The translations under genes and the position numbers were made by a program. A model generated the notes under the pieces. That model was not told the origin of the DNA, did not search any database, and worked only from the letters and a program-made list of their open reading frames with translations. A stretch of 64,000 nt of DNA, taken from the NCBI GenBank assembly GCA_008933995.1, contig WARS01000015.1:2230501-2294500 (forward strand). The letters are read 5' to 3'. This DNA comes from Datnioides undecimradiatus. Lineage: Eukaryota; Chordata; Actinopteri; Lobotiformes; Datnioididae. Below, piece after piece: positions 22,828 through 35,500 of the stretch (position 1 is the stretch's first letter; every line of letters begins with the position of its first letter).

Positions 22828-25800
22828 TGGGATAGGTAATCTTTTCTCTGGCAGTGATTATAACTTCTGGCGGTGTGGGATACAACACATCTTCCAGTTT
22901 GTCTTTACAGAACACCAGATACGGTGATTTCTTTGTTATAGTATTAGACTGAACAAAAAGTCACCAAAAGGTCTGACAGCTCAGCAATCCAACTCCCTGC
23001 AGTAAAACCAGAATGAGGTTCAACAAATCCATAAATAGTGGTTACATATCATGTTAATTGACTTATTTTGGACAATATGCTGTTTTATTGCTATTCATTA
23101 GCGTCCTGGGATAACAGCTTGTTCATGGATGAATTACACTGTAGTCTTTATCCAATTTGTGGGGGTGCAGTGTTTGCATAAGGAATCGTCTTTGAAACAA
23201 TGAAACTTTGCTTAATTCAAAAGAAGTCTTTCAAAGTTTAAAGCAAGCTGTGCACCATGTTGCTTTACAGTTGCACAGATGTATAAACACATAGACACTG
23301 CATATCAAGACTGCATGGCATATGGCATATGGCAACTTGTAAAGCTGAGCATTAATGACTTATTATTTTAAGGTAGACAAAAAATGCGTTATTATACCAT
23401 TCCTGACACAAATCATTTTTAACAAACAGATCCACGTCATGAACGACTTCAGCACAGGGTTACACAAAGGAATCGTGTTCACAGTGTTTCTTAATGACAG
23501 CTTCTGCAGGCATATAGTCCTCTGCACGTGAATCAGAACTGACGGGTAGGTCTGGCCGCTGACTCTAGTGGGGCGGACTAATTGTTCAAAATCAAGGTGT
23601 TGCCTTCTGAAGACGCTCACACCAGCTGAGAGCGGGAACAGAGGTGATTAGCCTCTCACAGAGAAGACTGCCCCTGAAGCCTGGGGGCCCTTGTAAAAAG
23701 TCATAGGTGCCTTTTCCATACCTGCATACATTGTAATCACCTCAGGGCTCAACACCAGTTAGCCACAGTTCATCTTTCCACTGCAAGGCTGGACTGGTCT
23801 GGACAGCCACACTCTGAGAAAGAGAGGAGAGGAGCGAAGCACATGGGAAGGAAAGTAGTTAACAGGCTGTCAATTTTAACTTATTTCCTATCTCACATGC
23901 ACAAACTGCCACTTACTGTGGCAATAATTCTCTTTTAGACAATGAAAATAGAGAAAATTAGAAGACGACACTTAAACTCATCTTGAGCATTAACAGTTTG
24001 AGACATGTTTGAACATCCAGAAGAAATAAATATGCATGTACTGCAATCAATAATAGTCTAATAATAGTGAAAGAGAGCTCAAACTGACCTGATTCTGGGC
24101 GGAATTTGCCACCTGACCCCGGCATAGTTAACAACTACTCAGCTTTAGAGTTACGGGAATCATTTAATCATTTTACTGCTTTACCTTCTTAACTGAGTCA
24201 TCGTTAAGTGAAAAGTTGCAAGTCACTTACTGCCGTGTAAAACGTCTCTTACTGTATGTGCGACCATAGATGTCCTGTTGCCTTTCAGTGCCAATAAATC
24301 AATGAGTCAAAGGGCCAATCAAAGAGTGTTTGATCCTGGTGATCTGCTGTGCGGGCCCCAAGATGACCCAGATATCACATGACCTATAAAGGTGGTCTAC
24401 CTCCGGCCCCATGCCACCTCAGACAGCATAAAAGGGGCGTTAAACTTCTGTTAAAGTTCTGTCCCGAAGGCCAGAACTGCTCTGATTTGATACACTACAC
24501 AGTTTCACCTCAAATCATCCAGTCTCTGAAAGCATGCAACGAGCAGAGAAAAGCTGGAATCACTGAGAAGCCACCTGACATGTTTGACAATATGTTTGCT
24601 CCTGTTTAAATAAACTAAACAAAAACATCCCTCAAGTGGTACACATCAAGATTACACCATAACTCTTCTGGGCATTGCTAGAGGAAAAAATGAATTAATA
24701 AATAACGGTGTGAAAACAAGCTGCAAACAAAAGTCAAAGTCACAGAGAGGAGAAAAAACAGCTTGCTGTGATTTCCCAAGGTACGGGGGAAACAAGCTTG
24801 CGGTGTATTTGTATGTGTTTGTGAGTGAACCCCCTGTTTTGAGCGGAAAATGTGGGAAAATGAAGTTGCCTCCGGACAGACGTGAACCGTGATCCTGTGG
24901 AGCCGAGTGTGGAGGCCCAGACCACCGAGGCTGATCCCTTCGGCTTTAGTATGAGGCCAAGAGAGGTAAGATCTTAATCATGTTTCCTCAGACCAAAATT
25001 AGGTCAATGTATGTCTTGCTTGTATACTACAATAGATATTTAGTGATATTGTCTAATAAGGAAAGCTTATTAAAAAAGAGAAATCTGTCATCATACAATC
25101 AACAAATCAATTTCTACTCATATAAGTGCAAATATATAGAGATCAGTATTGAAATGCTGAAAGTCATATTGGCATTAGTGTATCATTTCAGTTCTAACAC
25201 AGGCTATCACTGTTGCCCCATTAAAGAAAAATTGTTGAACACAATTGCGCGTTAGCAACCTCGCTAGCCGCAACATGTGTGCAGATAAAATATTTCACAC
25301 ACTGAACTGTGTTTTAATAGAAACACAAGCGGACGGCAACCGCTCTTCTTCCCAGCCAACCACGCCCACTCGTTTCTACTACTTCCGAACGACATAGAAC
25401 TAATTGAAAGGAAAACGAAAGAAAAGAAAACAGGGGAAAAAAAAAAAAAAGCTGTGCACCGCCATTGTGAGGACGACTGCACAAGTGGCACGACTGTCTG
25501 GAGTACTCTGTACCAGGTGTCAATCAGGTAGGCACCAGGTGTCAATCAACAGGCAGGAGTCAGTCATAGTGGTGACAGCTGTTGGAGTGTCAGGCGGTCA
25601 GAGGGGTGTTACAGAGATACGTAAGTTTGCCCCACTGTCCACTGGTTGCTGCCTCTAGTCATCGACCAGCCCGACCTTTTATTTTCATTGTCTGGTGCTC
25701 CACACTTACATAAATCATCACCTAAGACGTGGCAGGTAAAATCACAGCACAGGTGCTGGGTCAGTTAAGAGAGTAGGGCCTGTCTGCAGCTCTAAATGTG

Positions 25801-26068
25801 ATGCGCAAGAACGCGTTTTTCTGCAAAACTCAAGTGTGTTCCCATTGATTACGAGATTTCATCAGACTGTGAGTCAACCACCCAACCCAGACCGCGGCGT
25901 CACAGCGTCAAAGCCCTTGTGATGGGATCAAGTTCTAATGGTGAGTGTTTGAAAGGGCCCAACAGCATGGGACTTTATGAATCACTGCATCTGCAGTCAC
26001 CTTCTAGGAGATCACTTTAATGTGAGAGGATGGCAAAGGAACAAAGATGGAGGACGTTAGTGAGTGCA

Positions 26069-26094
<26 letters not shown>
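26069..26094. repeat. AG dinucleotide microsatellite
   Basis: About 13 AG units, followed by a G-rich stretch. Confidence 0.9.
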
Positions 26095-26101
<7 letters not shown>

Positions 26102-28825
26102 AGGGGGGGTGCAGTGAAAATCGTTTGATAACCAGAAACAGACTATTTCCACATCATGTTTGCCAATTGTAGTTAATATAATGCAGCACTGTGGGAACCC
26201 TTTAACTGCCTATACATGACCCATGGGGACTCAGGATTACCGTATTTCACGTTAAGTTTGGGTAGTAAGTGTCATATTTGACAACTAGTCACCAAGGTAT
26301 TTAAAGCTGTGTGATCTATGACATGTGCGCAGACTTTTTCAGACTGTTCATTGGGTTCCTATGGTAGTGTTCCCGGAGGCGTGATGCTTCTCACTGTACT
26401 TCAACCACAGAAAAAAATGGGCGTGTGAGACAGTCAGTTATTAAGCCAGTCAGCAATTAGGCCTACACGAGAGAAGGCAATGTGGACTGCTTGTCAATCC
26501 TTTGGTCTCTGACCAAGGGGAAGTCGAGATAATAACATAATGCATTCCCAGCCATGAGAGAAAATCAAGTCAACTGTAAAAAAGTCATTTTGGTTTCTTT
26601 TGGTTCCAATTATAATTTTAAAGGACGTTTTGGTAAAAGTGCAATAAAAATCAATTTTGGTCATCAATCAAAATACTTGGGTGGCACATGCTGGAATTGC
26701 TTAGTGGTTACTGTACATTACTGTACATTTCTGAGTTGCAACAGGTCATGCATATAAACATGAAAGAATGAGCGCGCACACTTACAAACATAGCAATTCA
26801 TTCAATACTTAAAAAGTCAAATCTTAACATTCTCTTTCTTATAGGGACATAAAATAAACAATAAATGCTGTCAATCTGCTCATGATTACCCAGGGAACAA
26901 GGAAAAATGTAGGTTAATGTATAAACTCTCTTTACAAAGTTACAAACTGCTTCACAATGGGGTAGAACAAAAAGAGAAAGTCTCCCCCGAGCACACTCTG
27001 CAGCAGGTTGTCATTATCACACGCTTAATGTTCAACTACCATCCTCTTAAAACCTGCAGAACATTTGGTTTAATTCGAATAATGAGGCCAATCAGTTCAC
27101 ACCAGCATCTCAAAGAGAAACCACACGTTATTCGTAACGATCAAAAGGCTGTGTTTAATGACTGGGTTGAAACAAAGCGGATGCTCTTTGCCACTGGCAG
27201 AATTTGTAGACCACTGCAGTCAAGAACCCGTGACTGGAAGGTTTGTTTGATTCAGCAGCGAGACAAGTCCTGCCAGTAACAGACACTTTATGGTTGCAAT
27301 ATTACGTAAGCAGTGATATCTCATTGAGCAACTAACACTGTGCTCTTTTTCTATCCTCATCAATGGATATTTAACATCGGAAAAGTTGTACAAGATAAAA
27401 GCCGTGCTGGAAGTCAAACTTGGGTATACCTGTATGCATGTATGTCTACAGTTTACACACAGAGCAGCAGTTTGCTCTGCTCATATATTCCCTCAGTTTG
27501 AAAGAGTCTGCCCACTGCTTTACTTCCATATGTGTGCGCTACCCCAGCAGAAACAGCTGCACTGCCCACTGTGAGCAAAAGGACAAACAAGTGATAATCT
27601 GACACCACTGCCCCCACAAAATGATTAAATGTTCAGAGTTAGGACATAAAAAAAGTGGTTTGAAATTGTTGCTTCACTGATCATATTTCAATACATCACT
27701 GAATCACAACATTTGGAAGGCTGTGGTGAAACATAGTGCGTGCACCAATTGGTCCGACATGTCTGAAGAGTGAGCAAACTGTTACTCACAGCAGCACTTT
27801 TGACGATACAGTCACAAATAAGTTGTCATCTTCAGTTTTCAGACGTTGCTTGTGTGAGGCCAAGTTGTTTCAGACATTACGGTGTGAGGCGGTGAGCAGC
27901 GAGAGCGGGGCGCAGCCTAGCAACGGACAAAGACCACTCTGTCTCCGTGCAGCCCTGTGGCGGGAAAGCAGGAAGACTCCTGTCATTTTGCTGCATGATG
28001 GGAATCCTACAGGTGCGCGCAGTAAGTGAATGACGATGATAAGCAAGTGACTGAACGTTTAATTTCAAGCTGGCACAGCCATCATCGCTCCCTCACAAAC
28101 TGGCTCAGCTGCATGGGCTGCTGTATAGCCCGTTGATCCAGAGTGTCCTTGGTAGAAGGCCATGGGGTTGTAAATTCCAGGTTTATGATATCCAATGTGA
28201 AGAACATCAATAGACACATTAAACAGAGATAAGCATATATTTATACAACATATACATTTAGCAACTCAATAAGTCATTTGATGCGAAATGTTATTATGTA
28301 CTGTATTTATGCATACCAGTAGTATTTCCCAGCATGCCCATGGACCAAAACCCTTATGGACACGTTACAGTAGAACAACATGTCTCCATATCATCTTCAT
28401 GTGTGACATTAAACCCCATTTTTGCAAATTTATACAACCTCACAGACATGTTTTACAGTTTGAAATATATATATTTATATTCATGACATGGACAGTAATT
28501 CTTTCCCTTTTTCTATATTTTGACAGCTATGCACCACAACACCAGGTTAGAGTCTTTGTAACTTAAAGTCTACTTTGCAATAAATCCGATTCTGGCGACA
28601 AGCCTACGCAGAGCCTTTTACTATTATATGAATAGTTTTATAGCTCCAATTCTACAGGGACTTCTGCTGCTTGACAGTCTGCCACTTGATTAATATGCAA
28701 ATGATTTGGATGTTTTAAGAACTAATTTAATCATCCATGCAAACAGAAACCTGAGGTAGATTAAATGACTATATCTCCTTTACTATTACTATTCATTTCG
28801 TGTAATTGATAGCAATGAGTGTGGT

Positions 28826-28915
28826 CTAGACCCGCTCTGTTTGTAAAGTGCCCTGAGATGACCTTGGTTGTGAATTGGCTTAATCTATAAATAAAAACTG
28901 AATTGAATTGAATTT
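28826..28915 (+). repeat. Fish retroelement 3' tail with AATTG repeats
   Basis: TTTGTAAAGTGCCCTGAGATGACC, then TTGTGAATTGGC, AATAAA and three GAATT units closely resemble a tail dispersed widely in teleost genomes, ending in a tandem (GAATT)n. No element body is recognisable upstream. The family is not assigned. Confidence 0.55.
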
Positions 28916-29519
28916 TCAGAGCTGGAATGAAAACATCTTTTCTGTGCGGCTTGTGCACAAATATGATATCTGCAAAGACATGCAGAAGGTTGATCATTAT
29001 ATACAAGGAATAAGACATTTGGTGCACACCGGGAAGATATAAGCTCATTTTAAAATGATAACGTTTAAAACAATCGGTTGTGATGATGATGAAGGTGATG
29101 CAATGCAATATATCGGGTGATTACTCTAATTCACAATGCAGTTGCTCCTCATAGCTGAAATGCAATGACATATGGTTTTGAAATGCTGAAGAGGCATAAA
29201 TATAGCATCTATTGCAAAGTAAAATCTTTATACAGATCACGTTGAAATGAACATTTCAAAATATACATCGATTTACACAAATCATTTAAAAATCATTTCC
29301 TTTTTTTTTTTTTAGAAATTTGATCATGGCTTTCTCTTTCCTGTATTATTAAATAGATTCCGGGGAACATTTGTTATAATTAACACATCAAATTAAATCA
29401 AATAAAATAGAAACAGTTGTTTGAATAAAAAAAAAACAAAACAAAAACACCCAGCTTCTATTCATAAAGACACAACAGAAATATGCACGTTTTAAAATAT
29501 TATATAACTAAGATGCTTA

Positions 29520-29896
29520 TTAGAATATCCTGAAAGACACCCGACTGAAACAGCGCCTGAATCTTTTACGCTTTGTTTCATCCTCTATCGTTATCATCTG
29601 CGATTTATCCTCAGAATCTGATCTTCCCTTTGTAAACTGCCTTATTGATGGGATGTATAGAGGAGAGAGTGTGACATTCCTGCGGGGATTACCAGACCAG
29701 CGAGCGCGTGTTGTGGGATTATCCTGGCGGCCACCCGTGGTCTTCAGCAGACATGTAGGTATCATCAGAATCATAAAAGACAGCATAAAGGTCCAGAAGT
29801 CAAAGGTAGAATGGTCACATAAAAACCCTGAATAGGTCTCCATAGGTTCATTACTGTCAGTGTGAAGACACACTGTGATGACCTCAGGACCTAAAG
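29520..29896 (-). CDS. Candidate terminal coding exon with one membrane segment (uncertain)
   Basis: I do not recognise this product. The minus frame is open from a stop at 29979-29981 to TAA at 29520. A long pyrimidine tract ends in CTACCAG just before 29896 and would make a good acceptor. The translation would read LGPEVITVCLHTDSNEPMET, a hydrophobic stretch FWTFMLSFMILMIPTCLL, then a basic tail containing SDSEDKSQMITIEDE and KRKRFRRCF. That order (short outer part, one membrane segment, basic cytoplasmic tail) resembles the last exon of a type I membrane protein. No upstream partner exon was found, and ORFs of about 150 codons also arise by chance in this window. Confidence 0.25.
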
Positions 29897-30107
29897 CTGG
29901 TAGCAGAGGTAATGGAAGAGGTGAGGAGGTGAAGGCGGTGAGAGAACACAACCCTATTAACCCTCGGCCCAACACCCCTCAGGTAGTGTAGGCCACGGAA
30001 CATCCACAGAATAAAAGGCCAGATGAAAATGAGAAAAAGGGGGGAGGTCAAATTATTGTTCGCAAAATGCTGGCCTGGAAAAGGGAAATGAAAGAGACAG
30101 CATATAG

Positions 30108-30113
30108 TTTATT
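30108..30113 (-). terminator. Candidate polyadenylation signal AATAAA
   Basis: AATAAA on the minus strand about 200 nt downstream of the TAA at 30314. It would serve the possible last exon of xrcc4. Confidence 0.3.
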
Positions 30114-30313
30114 TTCATAATGAAAAGAGGGAGGAAAACATCAGGAAGACATGATGAATAAGCAGCAACAAAAGCAGCCTTGGTGCTTTGGTGGTGACAC
30201 CCTGTTTTCTGGGTGTAGCCTGTTGTCCCTCAGTAGTTGTTACTCTTTCTCCGCTCACACACAGAGCCAAGGCCAAGGGGCTTGGAAGCCAAATCCAAGC
30301 TCAGGGCGAACTC

Positions 30314-30422
30314 TTAAGAGAAATTGCTTCCATACTCTTGGTCCAGATTCTCTGCCATGTCCTCTAAGTCATTAGCATCAACGCCATCAGTTCCTGAGGA
30401 AGCACTGGAGGGCGTTGAGTGC
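30314..30422 (-). other. xrcc4: Possible last exon of xrcc4 (in frame only past a TGA)
   Basis: An acceptor GATAACAG (ending at 30423, weak pyrimidine tract) would open 35 codons in the frame set by the 32401 donor, reading HSTPSSASSGTDGVDANDLE through DMAENLDQEYGSNFS to TAA. An acidic Ser-rich tail suits an XRCC4 C-terminus. The upstream exon already has an in-frame TGA, so as read this would be 3'UTR. A stronger acceptor (TTTTCCCAG, ending near 30500) opens a different, less protein-like frame. Confidence 0.3.
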
Positions 30423-30816
30423 CTGTTATCACATGACCACTAACGCATCTGTGCAGAGTCTTGACGGCAGCGCCGAACAGAGCGCGCAGTCTGGAGCGCC
30501 TGGGAAAAGATAGCATCATTACTTGTTCGTCTTTTGATTTATTGAAGACAAGAGACAAGCAGCAAGTCTCTCATGAGAGCTGTGGCAGGTAATTGTCACA
30601 GTTAAAACGAACCAGATGGCAGTGACATGCTCTGGTTTTCAGTAAACTGCTTTCACAATCTGGGACAAAATCTGGCATCAAATCCGGGGACACCTCCAGT
30701 ACACTGTTGCCTGGCTGTCGCTGTTTTGGTTGTGTGTATCGAAGTGAGGGTTGAATGACTGAAAGTAGCTCGCCACACGGCTGGATAGTGATCAAGAAAA
30801 CCTCCACGTCATAAAA

Positions 30817-32400
30817 GCCTCAGGTTTTGGGATCTAATCAGGCTAATGATGAGTCCTGGATGTCATCTATTGACTGAGGAGGAGGGCGGAGACAGGGCAG
30901 GGATGAAGCAGATTAAAGGCAAAAGGGAATAAAGAGCAAAGAGATACATTACATTTTAAATGCAACATCTGATGTATACTCCACATGTTTTCATTGGAAC
31001 TCAAAAGCTATTGTTTTGTTTGTTTGTTGGCCAGTCCACACCCAGATGTCAGCTGTGGGAGGATGTTGTGAAGTTTTTATATTTAAAAGAAGTTTTTATA
31101 TTTAAAAGAAGTGTCCTTACAACAACAGTACAACATACTGACCGACAACATGATGACATCTAAAGGCTGGTATTGCTGTCCCATTGCAACCACTAAATCT
31201 AGACACGTTTTCTGACTATATATATTGTGCATTAGTGTGCTGAATGTTGCTTGTCAGACATTTGTTTTGCAGCAGTAGCTCACAAACAAGATGCAATCTT
31301 AGTCCGAGCCCATCTGAAGACTTTAAAAGGAAGCAGCCCAACAAACTGTGGGCATTCTGCTGCAGTGAGTCAGTACGGAATAAGAAATTGTGCAGCTGCT
31401 GAATGTCGACAGACCTCACAACATTGTGTGTTTGAAGCGGATGTTCAGGAGACACCTCTGAAAATCCAAACATTAACAGAGGCTGATTAATCTTTTGAAC
31501 TCTGTCAGACCCACCAGTGAGTCCATCTTGACAAAGTCATGTTGACACAGAAACGCATTATCAGCTCTCCAACAGGAAAATCCGATGAGTTTAAGAGTCG
31601 AAATGACAAAGATAGACTGTGAAAAACCAGTAAGTTTGGTAAAAACATTTTTAGAGTTCTTAAATATGTCCATTGCATCATATTTATTGGGAAACACCAA
31701 TTATATTTCTGCATCTGGAGACCAGTGCTGTGGTCAGACACAGCAGGGGGAGTACTGTTTGTCCTTAATGACTAGTACTAATCAATACTATAAGATGACG
31801 AAAACCAATTTAACAATTAGGCAGAAATGTGCAGAGCCCAGAGCGGACACAGTTATAAATGATGCTGGGAAGTTTGCACGTGTGGTATTTTTCTGCAGCC
31901 GCCAGTGATGACGACAAACTGATGATTCAGCCTCCTTTAATGGGAGGAGTGGAAGATATAAATTCAGTAGGGCACCCCACATCTGTTACTGCGGTGGTTT
32001 TTCAGACGCTTGTCTGGGTGCAGGAACAGAAAAGAAGTCGTGAATGATCTTTTAGGGAAATTAGAAAAATGTTTCACAGGCCCATAAAAACTGAGCTTGA
32101 AATGATTTTCTTAACGTGGTTGTTGTATGTTCGGGGGCTGAGATCAGCTGGAACAGCTTATCGTTTAATTGAACGAAGGCAGGGATATTGGAGATCTTCA
32201 TTTGCAATCTATAATTCTCTTAATTTCACTTAAACGTTGCTATCTAAACTCATGATATTGTGCTTTTACTACTGCTGTATATAAAAAGAGACTCCACTAA
32301 ACAGCTTCATGACCTAAAAATGTAAGTAATCCAGAGGAAGCTGTGGCCAGAACATACCAAATATGGTCATAAATTGGTTTGCCTTGGTTATCCAACTAAC
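30817..32400 (-). other. xrcc4 3' region or final intron
   Basis: If the TGA exon is terminal, this is 3'UTR or flank, with an AATAAA on the minus strand at 31683-31688. If the donor at 32400 is used, it is intron. Only chance-size ORFs are present. Confidence 0.4.
31071..31108. repeat. Perfect 19-bp tandem duplication
   Basis: AAGTTTTTATATTTAAAAG occurs twice, head to tail. It looks like simple slippage or duplication. Confidence 0.9.
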
Positions 32401-32408
32401 CTGAAGTG

Positions 32409-32530
32409 TCAGTCCTGCTCATAGGGCTCTGGGCTCAGGGTGCGAAGCAACCTCTTTCGTCTCGGCTGCTCGTCTTCATCGTCAGAGAAAGTCCGGTCCA
32501 GGGAGATGCCGTGACACACCAGATTACGAC
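32409..32530 (-). CDS. xrcc4: xrcc4 last recognised coding exon (C-terminal tail)
   Basis: Acceptor GCATGCAG ends at 32531 and the exon enters in phase 1. It encodes [20 protein letters not shown], then [19 protein letters not shown] and TGA (32411-32409). It matches the part of human XRCC4 around the basic RKRR nuclear signal. Eight nt after the TGA a good donor (CTTCAG|GTTAGT, from 32400) follows, so the transcript may continue into another exon. Confidence 0.85.
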
Positions 32531-35500
32531 CTGCATGCGATATAAAAGGCGCACACACACGCACAAAACTGTTCAAAACAACACCTTGAATGCCGTGATC
32601 ATTACTTTGCAGTTGCTGCTTCTTCGAGCAGCTTTGTTTAACAATGAACAATGAGGGCAGCTTGTTTAAAAGATCAATCATGTCAGCTGTAAATCAATAA
32701 TATTAGATGCTAATAAGATTTCCTCACAATGACCTCTGACTGTTGAACTGCAGTGTTCCTCTATTGCCTCCACACAAATATATCTGAATGCCGGCACACT
32801 GCTGTCATATCTTGTTCCACATTTTGGGGCATTAATGGATGATTTCAATACCAAAGCGCTAATTCTCCATCTTCATTGTTTAAACTGATTCTCCATGAGT
32901 GTCGTGTGGCATTTTTATGGCAGTTTCAGGTTATATTTGTTTAGATGACCTCTGTTAACCCCCAAACAACTCCACACCTAAAAGTCCTGCGACGCTTTAT
33001 CGGTTATAGTGATCTGGCATTCCACACAAGCCCGGGTCACACTGGAATACAATCGTTTATAGATGGACAGACATGCAAACACACCTGTTTGCCCTTTAAC
33101 ACTGCTGCTAGCCTATTTGGATTCGCAGATCGATAGATTGAGCAGTTGAAAAGCAACACTTAGAAGAACTGATTAGCTGTGTGATCAGGAGATAAACTTG
33201 TTAATGTCGACAGTGAAATTAATAGTACTGTGGATATTCACTGTTAAATGAATGAAGAGCATGAGTGTTAAAAAATAAAAATGCTTCCTCTGTTTTTATC
33301 TAATTCTTTCTTCCATCTTGGCATAGACATCGTCTCAGATGCCACCTGATACCTGAAATCACACTGCCTCTCTAAGTTCACTCTCCCTCTTCCATCTTTA
33401 TCTCCTTTATCTCCAATCACCCCATTGTGAGTGAGATGCTTCCTCTGTTGTCACAGTCAGATGCTAAACCTGGAGGGAACAAGTCAAAGAGAGTTTCTTC
33501 TTTTGTCTCCACTTCTACTCTGTCATTACTCTCTCTTATCAGGGCTCAGCAATATAAAAACACACCCTGAGGCACGAGGGTTAAGTGAGGCCAAGCATGT
33601 CTGAGGGGAAATGTGTGTAGCCCGCTATGGCGGTAAAGGGCTGATTTTCTAAATGCAAATAAAGCATTAGCCTTAGCAACAGCCAAATGGGTGGAGGACT
33701 CCAACACAACAAATGTCAGAGAGGACGAGTGCACCATGTTTACTTACTCTATGTGTTTACTGAATTTGTAAACACAAAAAATTGCAACGGCTCATACCGT
33801 ATGATTCCTGTTGTCTGATGACTGCGAAGGTGGCTATGATTTAATTGGTCGCCGGGGGAACCAGGCTAAGGTTGCACAATACAAACAAGAAGGGGTTACA
33901 ATGCATTAGACATCCATTAGCCTATTGTAACTGCCTCTGACATGAGTATATGGCTTGCTTCCACCACAGTGCTTAAGGCCAGTGGAGAAACGCCCAGCGA
34001 CTGATTTGTTGGACAGCTGAATTAGTGTAAATATGCCGAAATTTTGGAACACACTTGCATAATGCTAAAAAGCTCAGAGTACAGCGAGAATAAGAAGTCA
34101 ACTTCATCACTGCACAAAGATAAAAGATAAGTGCCATGTGATTCTCACTGACAAGCTGAAAACACAAAAAGGCATTGTAAAACACTTCTGGACAGCAAAC
34201 AACAAAGTGCGTAAGCCAGGACCCTCACTGTGCAATCTACAACCTCCATCTATCTTCACAGAGGCCAGGCTGGGAGAGAGAAGGAGTAGGAGCATGTGCA
34301 TGCGTGTGTGACTGAGAGAAAGTGCAGAAAACGAAAGCCAAACAACAGAACCTGCTGAAGTCACTGTAACGTCAGTGTGTTTTGCAACCGTACTATCCTC
34401 TCGGTGGGGCTTGAGTTTGGCTCAGGACACAAACGCGACCATTGAGAGAGCGATCAGTGGGTTATCCCAGCAGATTGCACCACTGTAGCATGGGGGGGGT
34501 ATGACTCAGCAGATGTGACATCACGCCTGCTCTGCAGGATGCAGGAAGGGGAAGACCACCTCATGGACAGCCGTGTTGGAGCAATCACAGCAGACTTCGC
34601 TGGGTGGGTTTATGACTCACTGATGAGTGTTTCCCAGAACCTGACTACCCGAGGGTATACGCGCTGCTTGTGTGTGCTTTTAAGTGTACGTTAAAACCCC
34701 CTGCTTATATAATCAATTACATTCAACAGTCAAGTTTATTGGACAGTAAACTCAGTTTGAGGAGAGCTAAAACTCAAGAGTTTCACTTAAGAGTCTGCAT
34801 CAATACTGAGTCACATCTTGACCTATGACATCAGTGCTGGGAATGGGTGAAAATTTGCCATGTTCAATACTTGCACGCCCTGCTCCACCAAAACATGGCG
34901 CATGGGCAAGTAAGTGTAATGTCACAGCCCAATGTGTATGTGATGGCGTGTCACTGTAACATGAAGTCTCTATAAATGAGTTGCATCAAGACAGGAAGCA
35001 CGTGACGTTTTATATACCTTTCTAAAAACTGTCAAATCTTGAAGTGTTCAGCGTTCAGCTTACTTGACAGGGTCTTCCTTCCTCGCTAACGTGTTCTTAT
35101 CTGGTTACAGGTTAAACGTAGCTGCTTTAGAATCATAACAATCTCACTGCCTGAACCCAAAAGATGCTGCTGTTGCTGTTTGTTATGAGCTGAACTAGCC
35201 AGGTTCTGCCCTCCCTCCTGAGAAAAGTCTTTGTTATTGCATTCTGAGAAATGTGAGTGCAAGGAAATGTTTCAATCTGGTTATTATTATTATTATTAAT
35301 ATGGCTGCTGCAACATATTCTGACGCAGGCGAGGAGGAAAACACATTTGTGTTTTGTTTTGCATTATTGATTTTTGTAGCGGAGGAGGACATGGAGGTAG
35401 TTGGTGTGAGGGAAGAGGATACAGAGGATAGGGCTAGATGGAAGAAGATGATTCGCTGATGACGACCCCTGAAGGGAACAGCCAAAAGGAAAAGAGGTCT

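Larger units (their letters stand above)
22041..29519. other. Intergenic region between vcan and xrcc4, no gene recognised
   Basis: About 7.5 kb with only short, overlapping ORFs of chance size on both strands. It contains a TG microsatellite (22797-22826), a GA microsatellite (26069-26094) and a retroelement-like tail (about 28826-28915). A GC-richer patch near 27880-28020 shows no supported exon. Distal enhancers could lie here but cannot be seen by eye. Confidence 0.6.

Noticed and set aside
24895..24975. ATGAGGCCAAGAGAG followed by donor GTAAGATC on the plus strand, as a possible first exon
   Set aside because: A donor-like site alone is weak; no downstream exon or conserved product was found.
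27880..28030. GC-richer patch with an ORF and a donor-like CAGGTGCG
   Set aside because: Could be a small CpG-type promoter, but no exon, start or directionality could be supported.
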